Origin: Listeria booriae
GTDB taxonomy: Bacteria; Bacillota; Bacilli; Lactobacillales; Listeriaceae
NCBI RefSeq assembly: GCF_000766865.1
Contig: NZ_JNFA01000004.1
Span: forward strand, 48,805-112,804
Length of the DNA: 64,000 bases
Reading direction: 5' to 3'
The notes below the pieces were generated by a model that worked only from the letters and a program-made list of their open reading frames with translations, did no database searches and was not told where the DNA came from. Positions within the stretch are counted from its first letter, which is position 1, and every line of letters begins with the position of its first letter. The translations under genes and the position numbers were made by a program. Positions 56,295 through 64,000 of this stretch are shown here, one piece after another.

Positions 56295-59200
56295 ATGGAA
56301 AAAATGAAGAAGAACAAGATTGGAAAAATTGTAGCATTTGTTTTCATGGTGGCGGTGTTAAGCATCGTTACGACATTAGGATTAAAAGTAGATGCCGCGA
56401 CGGTGGTGGAGAAGAAACTGTACACGTTGGAAAACCCAACATGGATGCGAACGCAAGGACTATCGAAAGGGATAGACCATGATCGCCAGAATCTAGGAGT
56501 GATACTTCCTAAAAACGCGACTATCGAGATTAGACAGACGAATGTAGCCTACACAGGAAATGTATCATTAGAATTATTAAATGATGATAGTAAAACGGAA
56601 AGCTATTCTACAGTCGGCAGTTCATGGGTGAAGGTAACGGCGAATAGCGAATCGGTACCATTCATCAGAACTACTTTCACAAAAGATGCGCCAGTTATAG
56701 AGTACAAAGTAAGCGATACGGCGATTGATTTGCCGATTTACAATCAAGGTGATAACGAGACAGCATTTTTTAGTAAATGGGATCAATCAAATGCTGGATT
56801 TGGCTTAGTAGGCAATAAATATATCCAAATCCTTGTTCCTATGAAAGATAAAGCCTATCTGAAAAAAATGGATGACTTTACGTCGATAAATGGGCTACTA
56901 GCTTATTACGATACACTTTTTGAAACATACAATAAACTCGAGGGACTTTCGTTCACTCCAGAAAAAGCGACGGACAAAAATATAACTAACCGTTACTTTG
57001 CTAAAGCAGACAAACATGGAGCAGGAGCAGCATACTATGGCGGTTCTTATACGGCGGAGACAAGCGATTCTGTTATTGGCTTCTGGCTTAAACCTGGTTG
57101 GGGCGGCCTCCATGAGATTGGACATGGCTACCAAGGAAACTTTATGAATGATGCAACGTTTGGAACAGGGGAAGTATGGAATAATCTTTATGCAGATAGT
57201 ATGCAGAAAAAGATGCTCGGAACCGATTACTATAGCGGTTGGCTTTATACAGGGAATGTGGCTGGGATAGAAACCAATTTTGAGAAAAATGTATTTACGA
57301 CCAAGACACCGGTGAACAATTGGGATTTACGTAGCAAGTTATACATGTTAACACTGATGAAGGATAAGGCGGGGGATGATGCATTTGCGCATTTCAATCA
57401 AGCATACCGTGCAGCTTCCAACGCGAAAACAGTTCCGGACAACGCTCAATTGTTAGATTTAATGAGTAAGTATTTCGGGGAAACGAGTCACTATGATTTC
57501 ACGCCATACTTGGAACTCGTTCAAGGATCATTGTCGGTGAAACAAAAAGCAGAGAATCTATATTCTGGTAACAAAGCCGTTTATCCGATAGCTGCTCTAC
57601 TTTCAGGTGATAATTTGAAAAAAGCGCGCAAAGACATTAACCTAGACAGCAAATGGGGATTAGTGAGCAACAGCCAACTTGAGAAATACAAGTGGAATAA
57701 CACTGCCACTATCCAATTTACAATCAATGATTTCACCCAATTGAAAGGGAAAACGTTACGTATTAAAGATGGTGCGGACGTACTACGCGAAATTAAGATT
57801 ACAACACCAAAGGTAACGATTAAAAATATGCCAGTCGGAATTTATTCATTAGATATACCAACAGGAGTTAATCGTTTTTATGAGCCATCAACGAATTATT
57901 TAGCTGTTTCCGATTTTGAAAATACGACAACGATTGCGATGAACGAACTTCAAACATCAGGAATTGCAGCACAAAAAATGATTTTTAAAGGACTAAGCGA
58001 TGGTGTTTTTGCGATTGCGACAGTTGATCCTGAAAAAGGAAGTCTGAATTTTAGTGTTACAAGCAGTGCGCCCCATTCTTACTTCACGAGTGAATACGCA
58101 TCGATTGAAGTACTAAATGAACAAAACCAATCGGTATTCAAGAAAGTGATGAACGGCGATAAAACCGAAACAGGGAACTTCGAAACGACAATCAAACCTG
58201 GCTATACAATCAAAATCATGCATAAAGAACCAGATCGTTTTAGCATTCAAGGTGCTCCTTCCAGACTAGTAAATACGTCAATGATCCAGACTTTTAAAGT
58301 GACGAAATATGGTTTGGTAAGTAATGTGACCGGCGTAACAGACCAGGATGCATTAGCGAATTACAAAGCAAAGTTAGTCGCAGCAGCAGAACTCATTCGT
58401 AATGACAGCAACATCAAGAATGAAGATAACGCTGGTCTGAAAACGAATCTGAAAAAAGCGATTAGTTATTTACCCGATACAGACACAGATAAAATCAAAT
58501 ATCAAAAAAACTACGCAGATATATTGACGATTAAAAATGACAGTTCACAAACGATTCTGAGTGGAGATCGTTTCAGGTTCCAAATGAATGGTTTAGGTGA
58601 TTGGAATTTTGCGAACCTCCGTGTTAATTTAGAGACTAACAAAGCAACAATAACGCAAAATGCTGGCGAACCACATTGGTATTTTGCAGGAACATACGCA
58701 ACGGTGAAAATTACAAATAGCAAGGGCAAAGAAGTTTTTGCGAAGAACTTTAACGGTCGTGGAAATGTTGCGGCATCAGAAAATAATGTAAACATTGCGG
58801 TTGGCGATTTCATTACAATAACGCACCAAGAATCTGCGGGACGCTTGATTGCAACGAATGAACAAACTGGTGAACGATACGAAACATATCAGGAAGCGAC
58901 GTATCTTGTTACAGCTGATGGGCTTAAAAAAGTAGCTACGACAACGATACCAAAACCAAATCCAAATGAACTTACCGGACAAAATTTTGAATTTAAATTT
59001 AATGGTTTAGGCGATTGGCATTTTGCGTCAATGTTTTTAGATTTAACGAACAAGAAGATGCAAGTGAAGCAAAATGCTGGTGAGCCACACTGGTACATTG
59101 ACGACACGTACGCATCAATTAAACTATATGATTCTCGTGGAAAACTTGTGTACACGAAAGACTTCAAAGGTCGCGGAAATGTAGCGAGTTCTCTGGATAA

Positions 59201-60188
59201 TTTGAAAATCGACCAAGGTTATTACATCACGATTATGCATTGGGAAAATCAAGGCAGATTGTTATTTAGTAATCTAGATACGAAAGAAGCATATGTAACG
59301 AGCAAACAGGCAACGTATAAAGTCACATCAGACGGCTTGCTAAAAGTAGCAGAGGACAGTATTCCAAAGCTAAGTTTAGCTGATATTGATGGCAATTTGT
59401 TCACGTATAAATTTCTTGGCTTAGGCGATTGGAATTTTGCGAATCTGTCCGTTGACTTGTCGCAGATGGAATTAACGTTTGCGAAGAACGCTGGACAGCC
59501 ACACGTGTATTTTGACAAAACGGCTCCATATGCGTCGATTCAAGTGAAAGACCAAGATGGTAGCGATGTTTATAGCTATACAATGATTGGTAATGAAGAT
59601 CTTGGAACGGTGCTCAAGAAAATTAAATTGGAGCAAGGCTATTACTTGATTATTAATCACCGTGAAGCTAATGGACGCTTGAAAATGACGGTGGATAACG
59701 TGGAAAAAGCTGGATTACCGAATCGAAATGTGTATCAAATCAGTGAAAATGGTTTGGTGAAGAAGGAATTGACGGATATTCCGATGCCATCTCGTTTTAC
59801 AAAATCTAAGATATACAGCGAAAATATTGATTTTGTATTTAAGGGCTTGAGTGACAATCAATTTGCCACACTTCAACTAGATAAAGAGAACAATGTGATG
59901 CATGTAGATATCAAAGCAACGACACCACATTATTATTTCTCAACGGTTTATGCGAGTATAGAAGTGAGCGATGCTTCGGGGAAAGTCGTATATGCGAAGG
60001 AGTTTATTGGAGATGTAACGCAGAAAGCAGAAACGTTGGATATTCCAGTTAAGGATAGTTATACAATCAAGATTACGCATCAAGAGCCAGGTCGTCTTGT
60101 TGTAACAGATAGTAAGACAAAAGCAAATTATAGTATGGTATCGCAGAATGAATACCTTGTAGTTGCTAACGGTTTGATAGTGCAATAA
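56295..60188 (+). CDS. Secreted M60 (enhancin-like) metallopeptidase with five mucin-binding modules
   Basis: 1297 residues. The signal peptide ends near VDA-A (about residue 35). The M60 catalytic domain (about 45-430) has HEIGHGYQG, zinc ligands His273 and His277, with Glu293 in GEVWNNLYAD fitting HExxH-x(8-28)-E. A linker follows, then five PF03272-like putative mucin/carbohydrate-binding modules at about 561-680, 757-880, 894-1019, 1034-1159 and 1174-1297, each with F-x-GL-x-D-x-x-FA and TP/EPH-Y motifs. No wall anchor is seen. Family knowledge: M60 enzymes cleave O-glycosylated mucin. AAAGGA overlaps the spacing of ATG 56295; ATG 56304 is also possible. Confidence 0.9.
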   Translation: MEKMKKNKIGKIVAFVFMVAVLSIVTTLGLKVDAATVVEKKLYTLENPTWMRTQGLSKGIDHDRQNLGVILPKNATIEIRQTNVAYTGNVSLELLNDDSKTESYSTVGSSWVKVTANSESVPFIRTTFTKDAPVIEYKVSDTAIDLPIYNQGDNETAFFSKWDQSNAGFGLVGNKYIQILVPMKDKAYLKKMDDFTSINGLLAYYDTLFETYNKLEGLSFTPEKATDKNITNRYFAKADKHGAGAAYYGGSYTAETSDSVIGFWLKPGWGGLHEIGHGYQGNFMNDATFGTGEVWNNLYADSMQKKMLGTDYYSGWLYTGNVAGIETNFEKNVFTTKTPVNNWDLRSKLYMLTLMKDKAGDDAFAHFNQAYRAASNAKTVPDNAQLLDLMSKYFGETSHYDFTPYLELVQGSLSVKQKAENLYSGNKAVYPIAALLSGDNLKKARKDINLDSKWGLVSNSQLEKYKWNNTATIQFTINDFTQLKGKTLRIKDGADVLREIKITTPKVTIKNMPVGIYSLDIPTGVNRFYEPSTNYLAVSDFENTTTIAMNELQTSGIAAQKMIFKGLSDGVFAIATVDPEKGSLNFSVTSSAPHSYFTSEYASIEVLNEQNQSVFKKVMNGDKTETGNFETTIKPGYTIKIMHKEPDRFSIQGAPSRLVNTSMIQTFKVTKYGLVSNVTGVTDQDALANYKAKLVAAAELIRNDSNIKNEDNAGLKTNLKKAISYLPDTDTDKIKYQKNYADILTIKNDSSQTILSGDRFRFQMNGLGDWNFANLRVNLETNKATITQNAGEPHWYFAGTYATVKITNSKGKEVFAKNFNGRGNVAASENNVNIAVGDFITITHQESAGRLIATNEQTGERYETYQEATYLVTADGLKKVATTTIPKPNPNELTGQNFEFKFNGLGDWHFASMFLDLTNKKMQVKQNAGEPHWYIDDTYASIKLYDSRGKLVYTKDFKGRGNVASSLDNLKIDQGYYITIMHWENQGRLLFSNLDTKEAYVTSKQATYKVTSDGLLKVAEDSIPKLSLADIDGNLFTYKFLGLGDWNFANLSVDLSQMELTFAKNAGQPHVYFDKTAPYASIQVKDQDGSDVYSYTMIGNEDLGTVLKKIKLEQGYYLIINHREANGRLKMTVDNVEKAGLPNRNVYQISENGLVKKELTDIPMPSRFTKSKIYSENIDFVFKGLSDNQFATLQLDKENNVMHVDIKATTPHYYFSTVYASIEVSDASGKVVYAKEFIGDVTQKAETLDIPVKDSYTIKITHQEPGRLVVTDSKTKANYSMVSQNEYLVVANGLIVQ

Positions 60189-60194
60189 ATAGAG

Positions 60195-60230
60195 AATGGC
60201 GGGAAGTGATGATGCTTCCTGCCATTTTTT
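60195..60230 (+). terminator. Intrinsic terminator after the M60 gene
   Basis: AATGGCGGGAAG pairs with CTTCCTGCCATT (one G-U), followed by six T's. Confidence 0.88.
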
Positions 60231-60335
60231 AGTTCACAAAATCGTAACATATGCAGCAGTAAATCTAACGGATTTTGAAGAAAAGATGTTGCCTAACAAG
60301 ATATAATAAATAAAAAAGAAATGGAGGCAAAGATA

Positions 60336-60647
60336 TTGAAGGCAATAACTTGGCGAACAAAAATAGGTTTTCGTTTTACAATCAGCGGTATACTTTTATT
60401 AATGCTATTTTTAGTAGTAGGAGCATTTTTTAATAGTAATTCAGATGCATTTTTATTATTATTGCAAATTGGTGCAGGAATTTGCATCGTGCTATTTTTG
60501 ATAGGCTACATTAGTAGTTTTTTGAGTATTATTTCAAGGCAAGAGAAGCGTTCGACGGGATTGATTGTGCTTTTTGTGATTGCGTCGTTGCTTATTTTGT
60601 GGATAGGCAGTGTGCTTTATTTGGGAACGATTGGCCTTTATGATTAA
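60336..60647 (+). CDS. Small integral membrane protein of unknown function
   Basis: About 103 residues with three hydrophobic segments (ISGILLLMLFLVVGAFF, FLLLLQIGAGICIVLFLIGYISSF, LIVLFVIASLLILWIGSVLYL). The frame opens at ATG 60321, but GGAGG at 60323-60327 lies 8 nt before a TTG at 60336, so TTG is the likely start. A TATAAT at 60302-60307 may be its -10. Not recognised as a known family. It has its own terminator and seems monocistronic. Confidence 0.65.
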   Translation: MKAITWRTKIGFRFTISGILLLMLFLVVGAFFNSNSDAFLLLLQIGAGICIVLFLIGYISSFLSIISRQEKRSTGLIVLFVIASLLILWIGSVLYLGTIGLYD

Positions 60648-60652
60648 ATGGG

Positions 60653-60692
60653 AAGCGGGATTCGAGGGGTAAACCTTGACTCCGCTTTTTTT
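60653..60692 (+). terminator. Intrinsic terminator
   Basis: AAGCGG pairs with CCGCTT (60681 onward), with partial inner pairing of AGGG/CCTT, followed by a T-run. Confidence 0.7.
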
Positions 60693-60738
60693 ATCGTTAT
60701 AATTGGGGACAAATGAGGAAAAATTGAGGGTGACGTGG

Positions 60739-62268
60739 ATGGACAATGCGGTGTTTGTAATGGGAGTGGATATCGGAACGACGAGTACGAAAGCGGTGAT
60801 TTTTGACGGGAACGGCGAGGTTATAGCGCGGGAATCGCGAGGCTATCCGCTTTTAACGGACGATTCTGGGATGGCAGAACAGGATCCGGAGGCGATTTTG
60901 GATGCGGTCGTGACGGCGATGAATGTGGTGATGGCAAGTTCAGGGCTGGATGCAGAATCGGTGAAAGCAGTGGCTTTTAGCGCGGCGATGCATAGTTTGA
61001 TTGCGGTGGATGCTGACGGCAAACCGTTGACGAATTGCATTACCTGGGCGGATAACCGAAGTAGCGAGGCTTTGGAACGGCGGAAACGTGATTTTTACCT
61101 ACATCAAGTGTACGAAAAAACAGGGACGCCGATTCATCCGATGAGCCCGTTCGCCAAGATTTGCTGGTTACAAGACGATTTTCCCGATATTGTGGCTAAA
61201 ACGGCACATTTTATTGGTATTAAAAGCTATGTTTTGCACGCGTTGTTTGGGGAATATGTTATTGATGAGGCGTTGGCGTCAGCATCAGGCTTGTACAATA
61301 TTGTCGAACATCAATGGGAACCGTTAGCCCTTGATATCACAGGCATTACAACCACTCAGTTGCCAAATGTAGTGACGGAAACAAAGACGTTTCAAAAAGT
61401 ACTGCCTAGATGGCAAAACAAGTTACATATGGCGGAAAACACGATTTTCGTCGTTGGGAGTAGCGATGGGGCGCTAGCCAATGTGGGTATAGGCTCTGTC
61501 GGCGAACACGATGTCACATTAACCGTTGGCACAAGCGGTGCTGTTCGCAAGCTCACGAAAAAATTTCACGTCGATGATTGGCAACGCACCTTTTGCTATG
61601 GAGTCGCGGACGGTTATTTTGTCCAAGGTGGTGCGGTAAACAATGGCGGCGCAGTCATCGCATGGGGACTCGAACAGTTTGGCACGAAATCCGAACGCGA
61701 AAATCATGATTTTACAAGTTTTATCAATGCTTTAAAAACAACAAGTCCTGGCGCAAACGGTTTGCTTTTCCAGCCATATTTGCTAGGCGAGCGCGCACCG
61801 TACTGGACAGATCAGATTCGTGGCAGTTTCATCGGCGTAACGATCAATCATAAACGCGAGCATTTTATCCGTGCAATTTTGGAAGGCATCGCGTTTAATC
61901 TCGCCCATGTATACGAAGTAATCAGCGATCCGCACGACAAAATTTACGTTACAGGCGGCATTTCGCAAAATCCGATTTGGTGCCAACTCATCGCTGACGT
62001 CTTTCGCCGCGAAGTCATTGTCCCGCATACGATTGAAGGCTCCAGCCTAGGCGCCGCAATTCTCGCCATGCAAGCCTTAAACAAGCAAACCACATTCGCA
62101 TTACCGAACAAATTACCACCAAGCCAAATCTACCAGCCAAATCCGGAAAATGTCGTCATGTATGAGGAACTAAAAGCCATTTTCAAACAAATGACCGAAC
62201 AGTTAATGAGTAGTTACGAACGCCTAATTGATTGGCAAAAAAGCCATTTAAATGGTAAGATAGAGTGA
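60739..62268 (+). CDS. gntK: FGGY-family sugar kinase, gluconokinase-like
   Basis: About 509 residues. The N-terminal phosphate-1 motif is VMGVDIGTTSTKAVIFD; substrate-side signatures are AFSAAMHSLIAVD and ITWADNRSSE; the second ATPase domain has SSDGALANVGIGSV, TVGTSGAVR, LLGERAPYW and the FGGY-2-like VTGGISQNPIWCQLIADVFRREV. These match gluconate kinases of Bacillota, which phosphorylate gluconate to 6-phosphogluconate; xylulose kinase is less likely. An upstream TTG at 60703 is in frame, but GAGGGTGA before ATG 60739 is a better start. No permease or regulator gene is adjacent. Confidence 0.82.
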   Translation: MDNAVFVMGVDIGTTSTKAVIFDGNGEVIARESRGYPLLTDDSGMAEQDPEAILDAVVTAMNVVMASSGLDAESVKAVAFSAAMHSLIAVDADGKPLTNCITWADNRSSEALERRKRDFYLHQVYEKTGTPIHPMSPFAKICWLQDDFPDIVAKTAHFIGIKSYVLHALFGEYVIDEALASASGLYNIVEHQWEPLALDITGITTTQLPNVVTETKTFQKVLPRWQNKLHMAENTIFVVGSSDGALANVGIGSVGEHDVTLTVGTSGAVRKLTKKFHVDDWQRTFCYGVADGYFVQGGAVNNGGAVIAWGLEQFGTKSERENHDFTSFINALKTTSPGANGLLFQPYLLGERAPYWTDQIRGSFIGVTINHKREHFIRAILEGIAFNLAHVYEVISDPHDKIYVTGGISQNPIWCQLIADVFRREVIVPHTIEGSSLGAAILAMQALNKQTTFALPNKLPPSQIYQPNPENVVMYEELKAIFKQMTEQLMSSYERLIDWQKSHLNGKIE

Positions 62269-62319
62269 AATAACAGATAAAAATTGCATCGGTAACAAAT
62301 AAATCGTGGGGTGATATAA

Positions 62320-62421
62320 ATGAACCGTAAGTTAGTTTGGACGTTAATCGTATTAGTCGGAATTTGTCTTTTAGGAACAGTAATCGCAATGTTAGTAAAT
62401 TTGTTTTACTTTAGCGCATAA
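62320..62421 (+). CDS. 33-residue single-pass membrane peptide
   Basis: A short frame with a strong RBS (GGGGTGA about 6 nt upstream), ATG start and TAA stop. It starts MNRKLVWT, continues with about 22 hydrophobic residues (LIVLVGICLLGTVIAMLVNLF) and ends YFSA. Basic N-terminus plus one helix suggests N-in membrane insertion. A good terminator follows 10 nt after the stop. Too short for homology-based calls; function unknown. It may be co-transcribed with the kinase, 51 nt upstream. Confidence 0.6.
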   Translation: MNRKLVWTLIVLVGICLLGTVIAMLVNLFYFSA

Positions 62422-62430
62422 AGAAATCCG

Positions 62431-62461
62431 AAGAACTGGCCGTGTGCTGGTTCTTTTTTTG
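62431..62461 (+). terminator. Intrinsic terminator
   Basis: AAGAACTGGC pairs with GCTGGTTCTT through two G-U pairs and is followed by seven T's. Confidence 0.85.
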
Positions 62462-62551
62462 TTTAAATTTTGCAATGTATGGAAATCGTGGTACTATAAA
62501 TTGGTATTGGTTTGTTAAAAATTATACTTAATAAAGAGGGGAATCACGTCA

Positions 62552-62923
62552 ATGAAGAATAAAATAGCTTTATTTCTAATGGCCGTTCTAGTCGTATTTT
62601 CACCAGTTTCAGCGGGAATTACTGGCGTTTCAGCAATCCAAGCCGAAGCCGCAGTAAAGAATCCGGTCAAAGTATCCTTAAGCACAACAACACCAAAACA
62701 ACGCACTTGGGTAACGCTAAACGTATCAGGCGTACCGAAAAACACTGCGTACACAGGCACGATTTACTATAAGTCAACGAAAACAAAAATTTCCGGAAAA
62801 GTTGGCGTAGCAAACAAATTCTATATCAGTTCAGCAACGAAAGGCTACCGCGTGAAAGTAGAAATCATCGTGAAACATAACAAACAAACGTACAAACAAT
62901 ACGCCTATTTCACGCCGCGCTGA
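62552..62923 (+). CDS. Small secreted protein of unknown function
   Basis: 123 residues. A signal peptide (ALFLMAVLVVFSPVSAGITGVSAIQAEA, cleavage about residue 34) is followed by a basic mature domain of about 90 residues. That domain has beta-strand-like alternation (VKVSLSTTTPKQRTWVTLNVSG, YRVKVEIIVKHNK) and no cysteines. It is strongly lysine-rich. Not recognised as a known family. GAGGGG precedes the ATG and a terminator follows, so it is monocistronic. Confidence 0.7.
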   Translation: MKNKIALFLMAVLVVFSPVSAGITGVSAIQAEAAVKNPVKVSLSTTTPKQRTWVTLNVSGVPKNTAYTGTIYYKSTKTKISGKVGVANKFYISSATKGYRVKVEIIVKHNKQTYKQYAYFTPR

Positions 62924-62942
62924 TAATCTAAAAACCAATACA

Positions 62943-62975
62943 AAAAGAGGAGTTGGCACTTGTCAGCTCCTTTTT
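62943..62975 (+). terminator. Intrinsic terminator
   Basis: GGAGTTG pairs with CAGCTCC (one G-U), flanked by an A-run and five T's. Confidence 0.8.
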
Positions 62976-63128
62976 CATGTGCCTAAATAGCTTCCTAATT
63001 ATGTCCAAAAATACACAAAGATTCGCTAAAAAATCACAATTCTATAAATGAATCCTATTCATTTCCCAAAAATATTTTGATAGGCTAGATAAAGGTCTTA
63101 CACTAAAATATTGGGAGGCAATTCAAGA

Positions 63129-64000
63129 ATGAATATTAAAAAAATCGGCATCGCAACAACAGCTTTGTTATTATGCGCCAACTTACCGATGCAAACACAC
63201 GCGATGGCAGCAGAAAGTAAGCAAGTGTATGCAACAAAAGCAGAAAGTAAATTGAAAAGTAGTCAAGAAGAAGGTCAGGGGTCTTTTTCGGATGTTACGG
63301 ATTATTTTTCTGTGGTACCTGGGAAATCATCGAGTATTGACAAGAATATGGTTACAATTACTCCGAATAGCCCTAGACAAGCAGGTGGGTTATGGTCAGA
63401 TGCTTCTAACAAAGTGGATTTGACAAAGAACTTCCATTTGAAAGCAGACTTATTTATGGGGACAGACCCTAATGGTGCCGATGGAATGGCCTTTGTCATG
63501 CAAAACGACCCTAGAGGAAATACAGCAATTTCAGCGAATGGTGGAGCTTTAGGTTTATACGGAGGATCATACATTAAGAATGCACTTGCTGTGGAGATTG
63601 ATACGTATATAAATGACGGCTCAGAATATGGGGAAACATGGGATAGAGACGTAACACCTAAGAACGAGCATATCGCAATTACAGTGCCAGGAGTAGGCCC
63701 AGTCATTGAACATAAAGCACTCAACGTTTTACCGAATGGCGCCTATTTTGAAGACGGTGAATTTCACGAGGTAACATTCGATTGGAATGCTTCAACAAAA
63801 ACACTAAGTTATAACTATCGTGGCTATACTGGAAGTTACCAAGTCCAAAGCCTGGAAGATACGTTTGGCGGTAGCGAAGTATTCTTTGGTTTTGTTGGAA
63901 CTACAGGAGATAGAAACAACCTCCAACAACTTAAAATCACAGAACTCCAAATCAACGGCATTTCTCCAGAACTAGCACTAGAAATCAACGACACAAAAGG
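63129..64000 (+). CDS. Secreted L-type lectin-domain protein (cut by right edge)
   Basis: The frame starts at ATG 63129 after GGGAGG (63113-63118) and is still open at the end of the window after 290 codons. A signal peptide (MNIKKIGIATTALLLCANLPMQTHAMA) precedes a bacterial legume-lectin-like domain. Its marks are FHLKADLFMGTDPNGADGMAFVMQND, GGALGLYGG, LAVEIDTYIND (the sugar/metal-binding Glu-Asp region), HEVTFDWNASTKTLSYNY and FFGFVGTTG. In Listeria such proteins often continue into Ig-like or MucBP repeats and a wall anchor, which cannot be seen here. It probably binds host or bacterial glycans. Confidence 0.85.
   Translation, partial: MNIKKIGIATTALLLCANLPMQTHAMAAESKQVYATKAESKLKSSQEEGQGSFSDVTDYFSVVPGKSSSIDKNMVTITPNSPRQAGGLWSDASNKVDLTKNFHLKADLFMGTDPNGADGMAFVMQNDPRGNTAISANGGALGLYGGSYIKNALAVEIDTYINDGSEYGETWDRDVTPKNEHIAITVPGVGPVIEHKALNVLPNGAYFEDGEFHEVTFDWNASTKTLSYNYRGYTGSYQVQSLEDTFGGSEVFFGFVGTTGDRNNLQQLKITELQINGISPELALEINDTK

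Overview
This is a low-GC Gram-positive chromosome segment. It most resembles a Listeriaceae member, probably a Listeria species outside the monocytogenes group. The inference rests on secreted proteins built from a pectate-lyase-like adhesive domain, Cry1Ac D-VI-type helical repeats and Ig-like modules, on several small Crp/Fnr-family (PrfA-superfamily) and Mga/AtxA-like regulators, and on Bacillota-style ribosome binding sites. No search was run, so the genus is a moderate-confidence inference. No tRNA, rRNA, insertion sequence, prophage or CRISPR array was seen.

The window is dominated by three Wzx/Wzy-type cell-surface polysaccharide loci, all on the + strand. Locus A (1-7811) is cut by the left edge. 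It has a UDP-ManNAc dehydrogenase end, a Wzz/BY-kinase pair, an initiating phosphoglycosyltransferase, a WecG/TagA transferase, an acetyltransferase, Wzy, Wzx and a GT4. Locus C (17649-31295) and locus E (33910-47176) share a frame: lipoprotein, soluble PglF-like 4,6-dehydratase, nucleotide-sugar dehydrogenase, glycosyltransferases, Wzz/BY-kinase, Wzy, flippase, and a PglC-like plus PglE-like pair. They differ in cargo: C ends with a polysaccharide deacetylase and a formyltransferase, while E has a MurJ-family flippase and a second lipoprotein. Both probably start their repeat unit on an amino-trideoxyhexose of bacillosamine type.

Between the loci lie two regulator islands. Island B (8089-13017) has a Crp/Fnr-like protein without an HTH, an MFS transporter, two Crp/Fnr regulators and one Mga-like regulator. 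It leads into a 1483-residue secreted repeat protein (13122-17573). Island D (31464-33856) has one Mga-like and one Crp/Fnr regulator, directly before locus E.

Downstream of locus E is an 834-bp non-coding region with a palindromic site and a possible structured leader. It is followed by two more secreted Ig-like/helical-repeat proteins (48012-53817). The right part holds a glutathione-dependent formaldehyde detoxification pair on the - strand (53940-55875), a five-module mucin-binding M60 metallopeptidase (56295-60188), a small membrane protein, a gluconokinase-like FGGY kinase, a 33-residue membrane peptide, a small secreted protein, and an L-type lectin protein cut by the right edge. Taken together the window looks like a surface-remodelling region: alternative glycans, large secreted adhesin-like proteins and a mucin-targeting protease, with one-domain sensors and virulence-type regulators placed between them.
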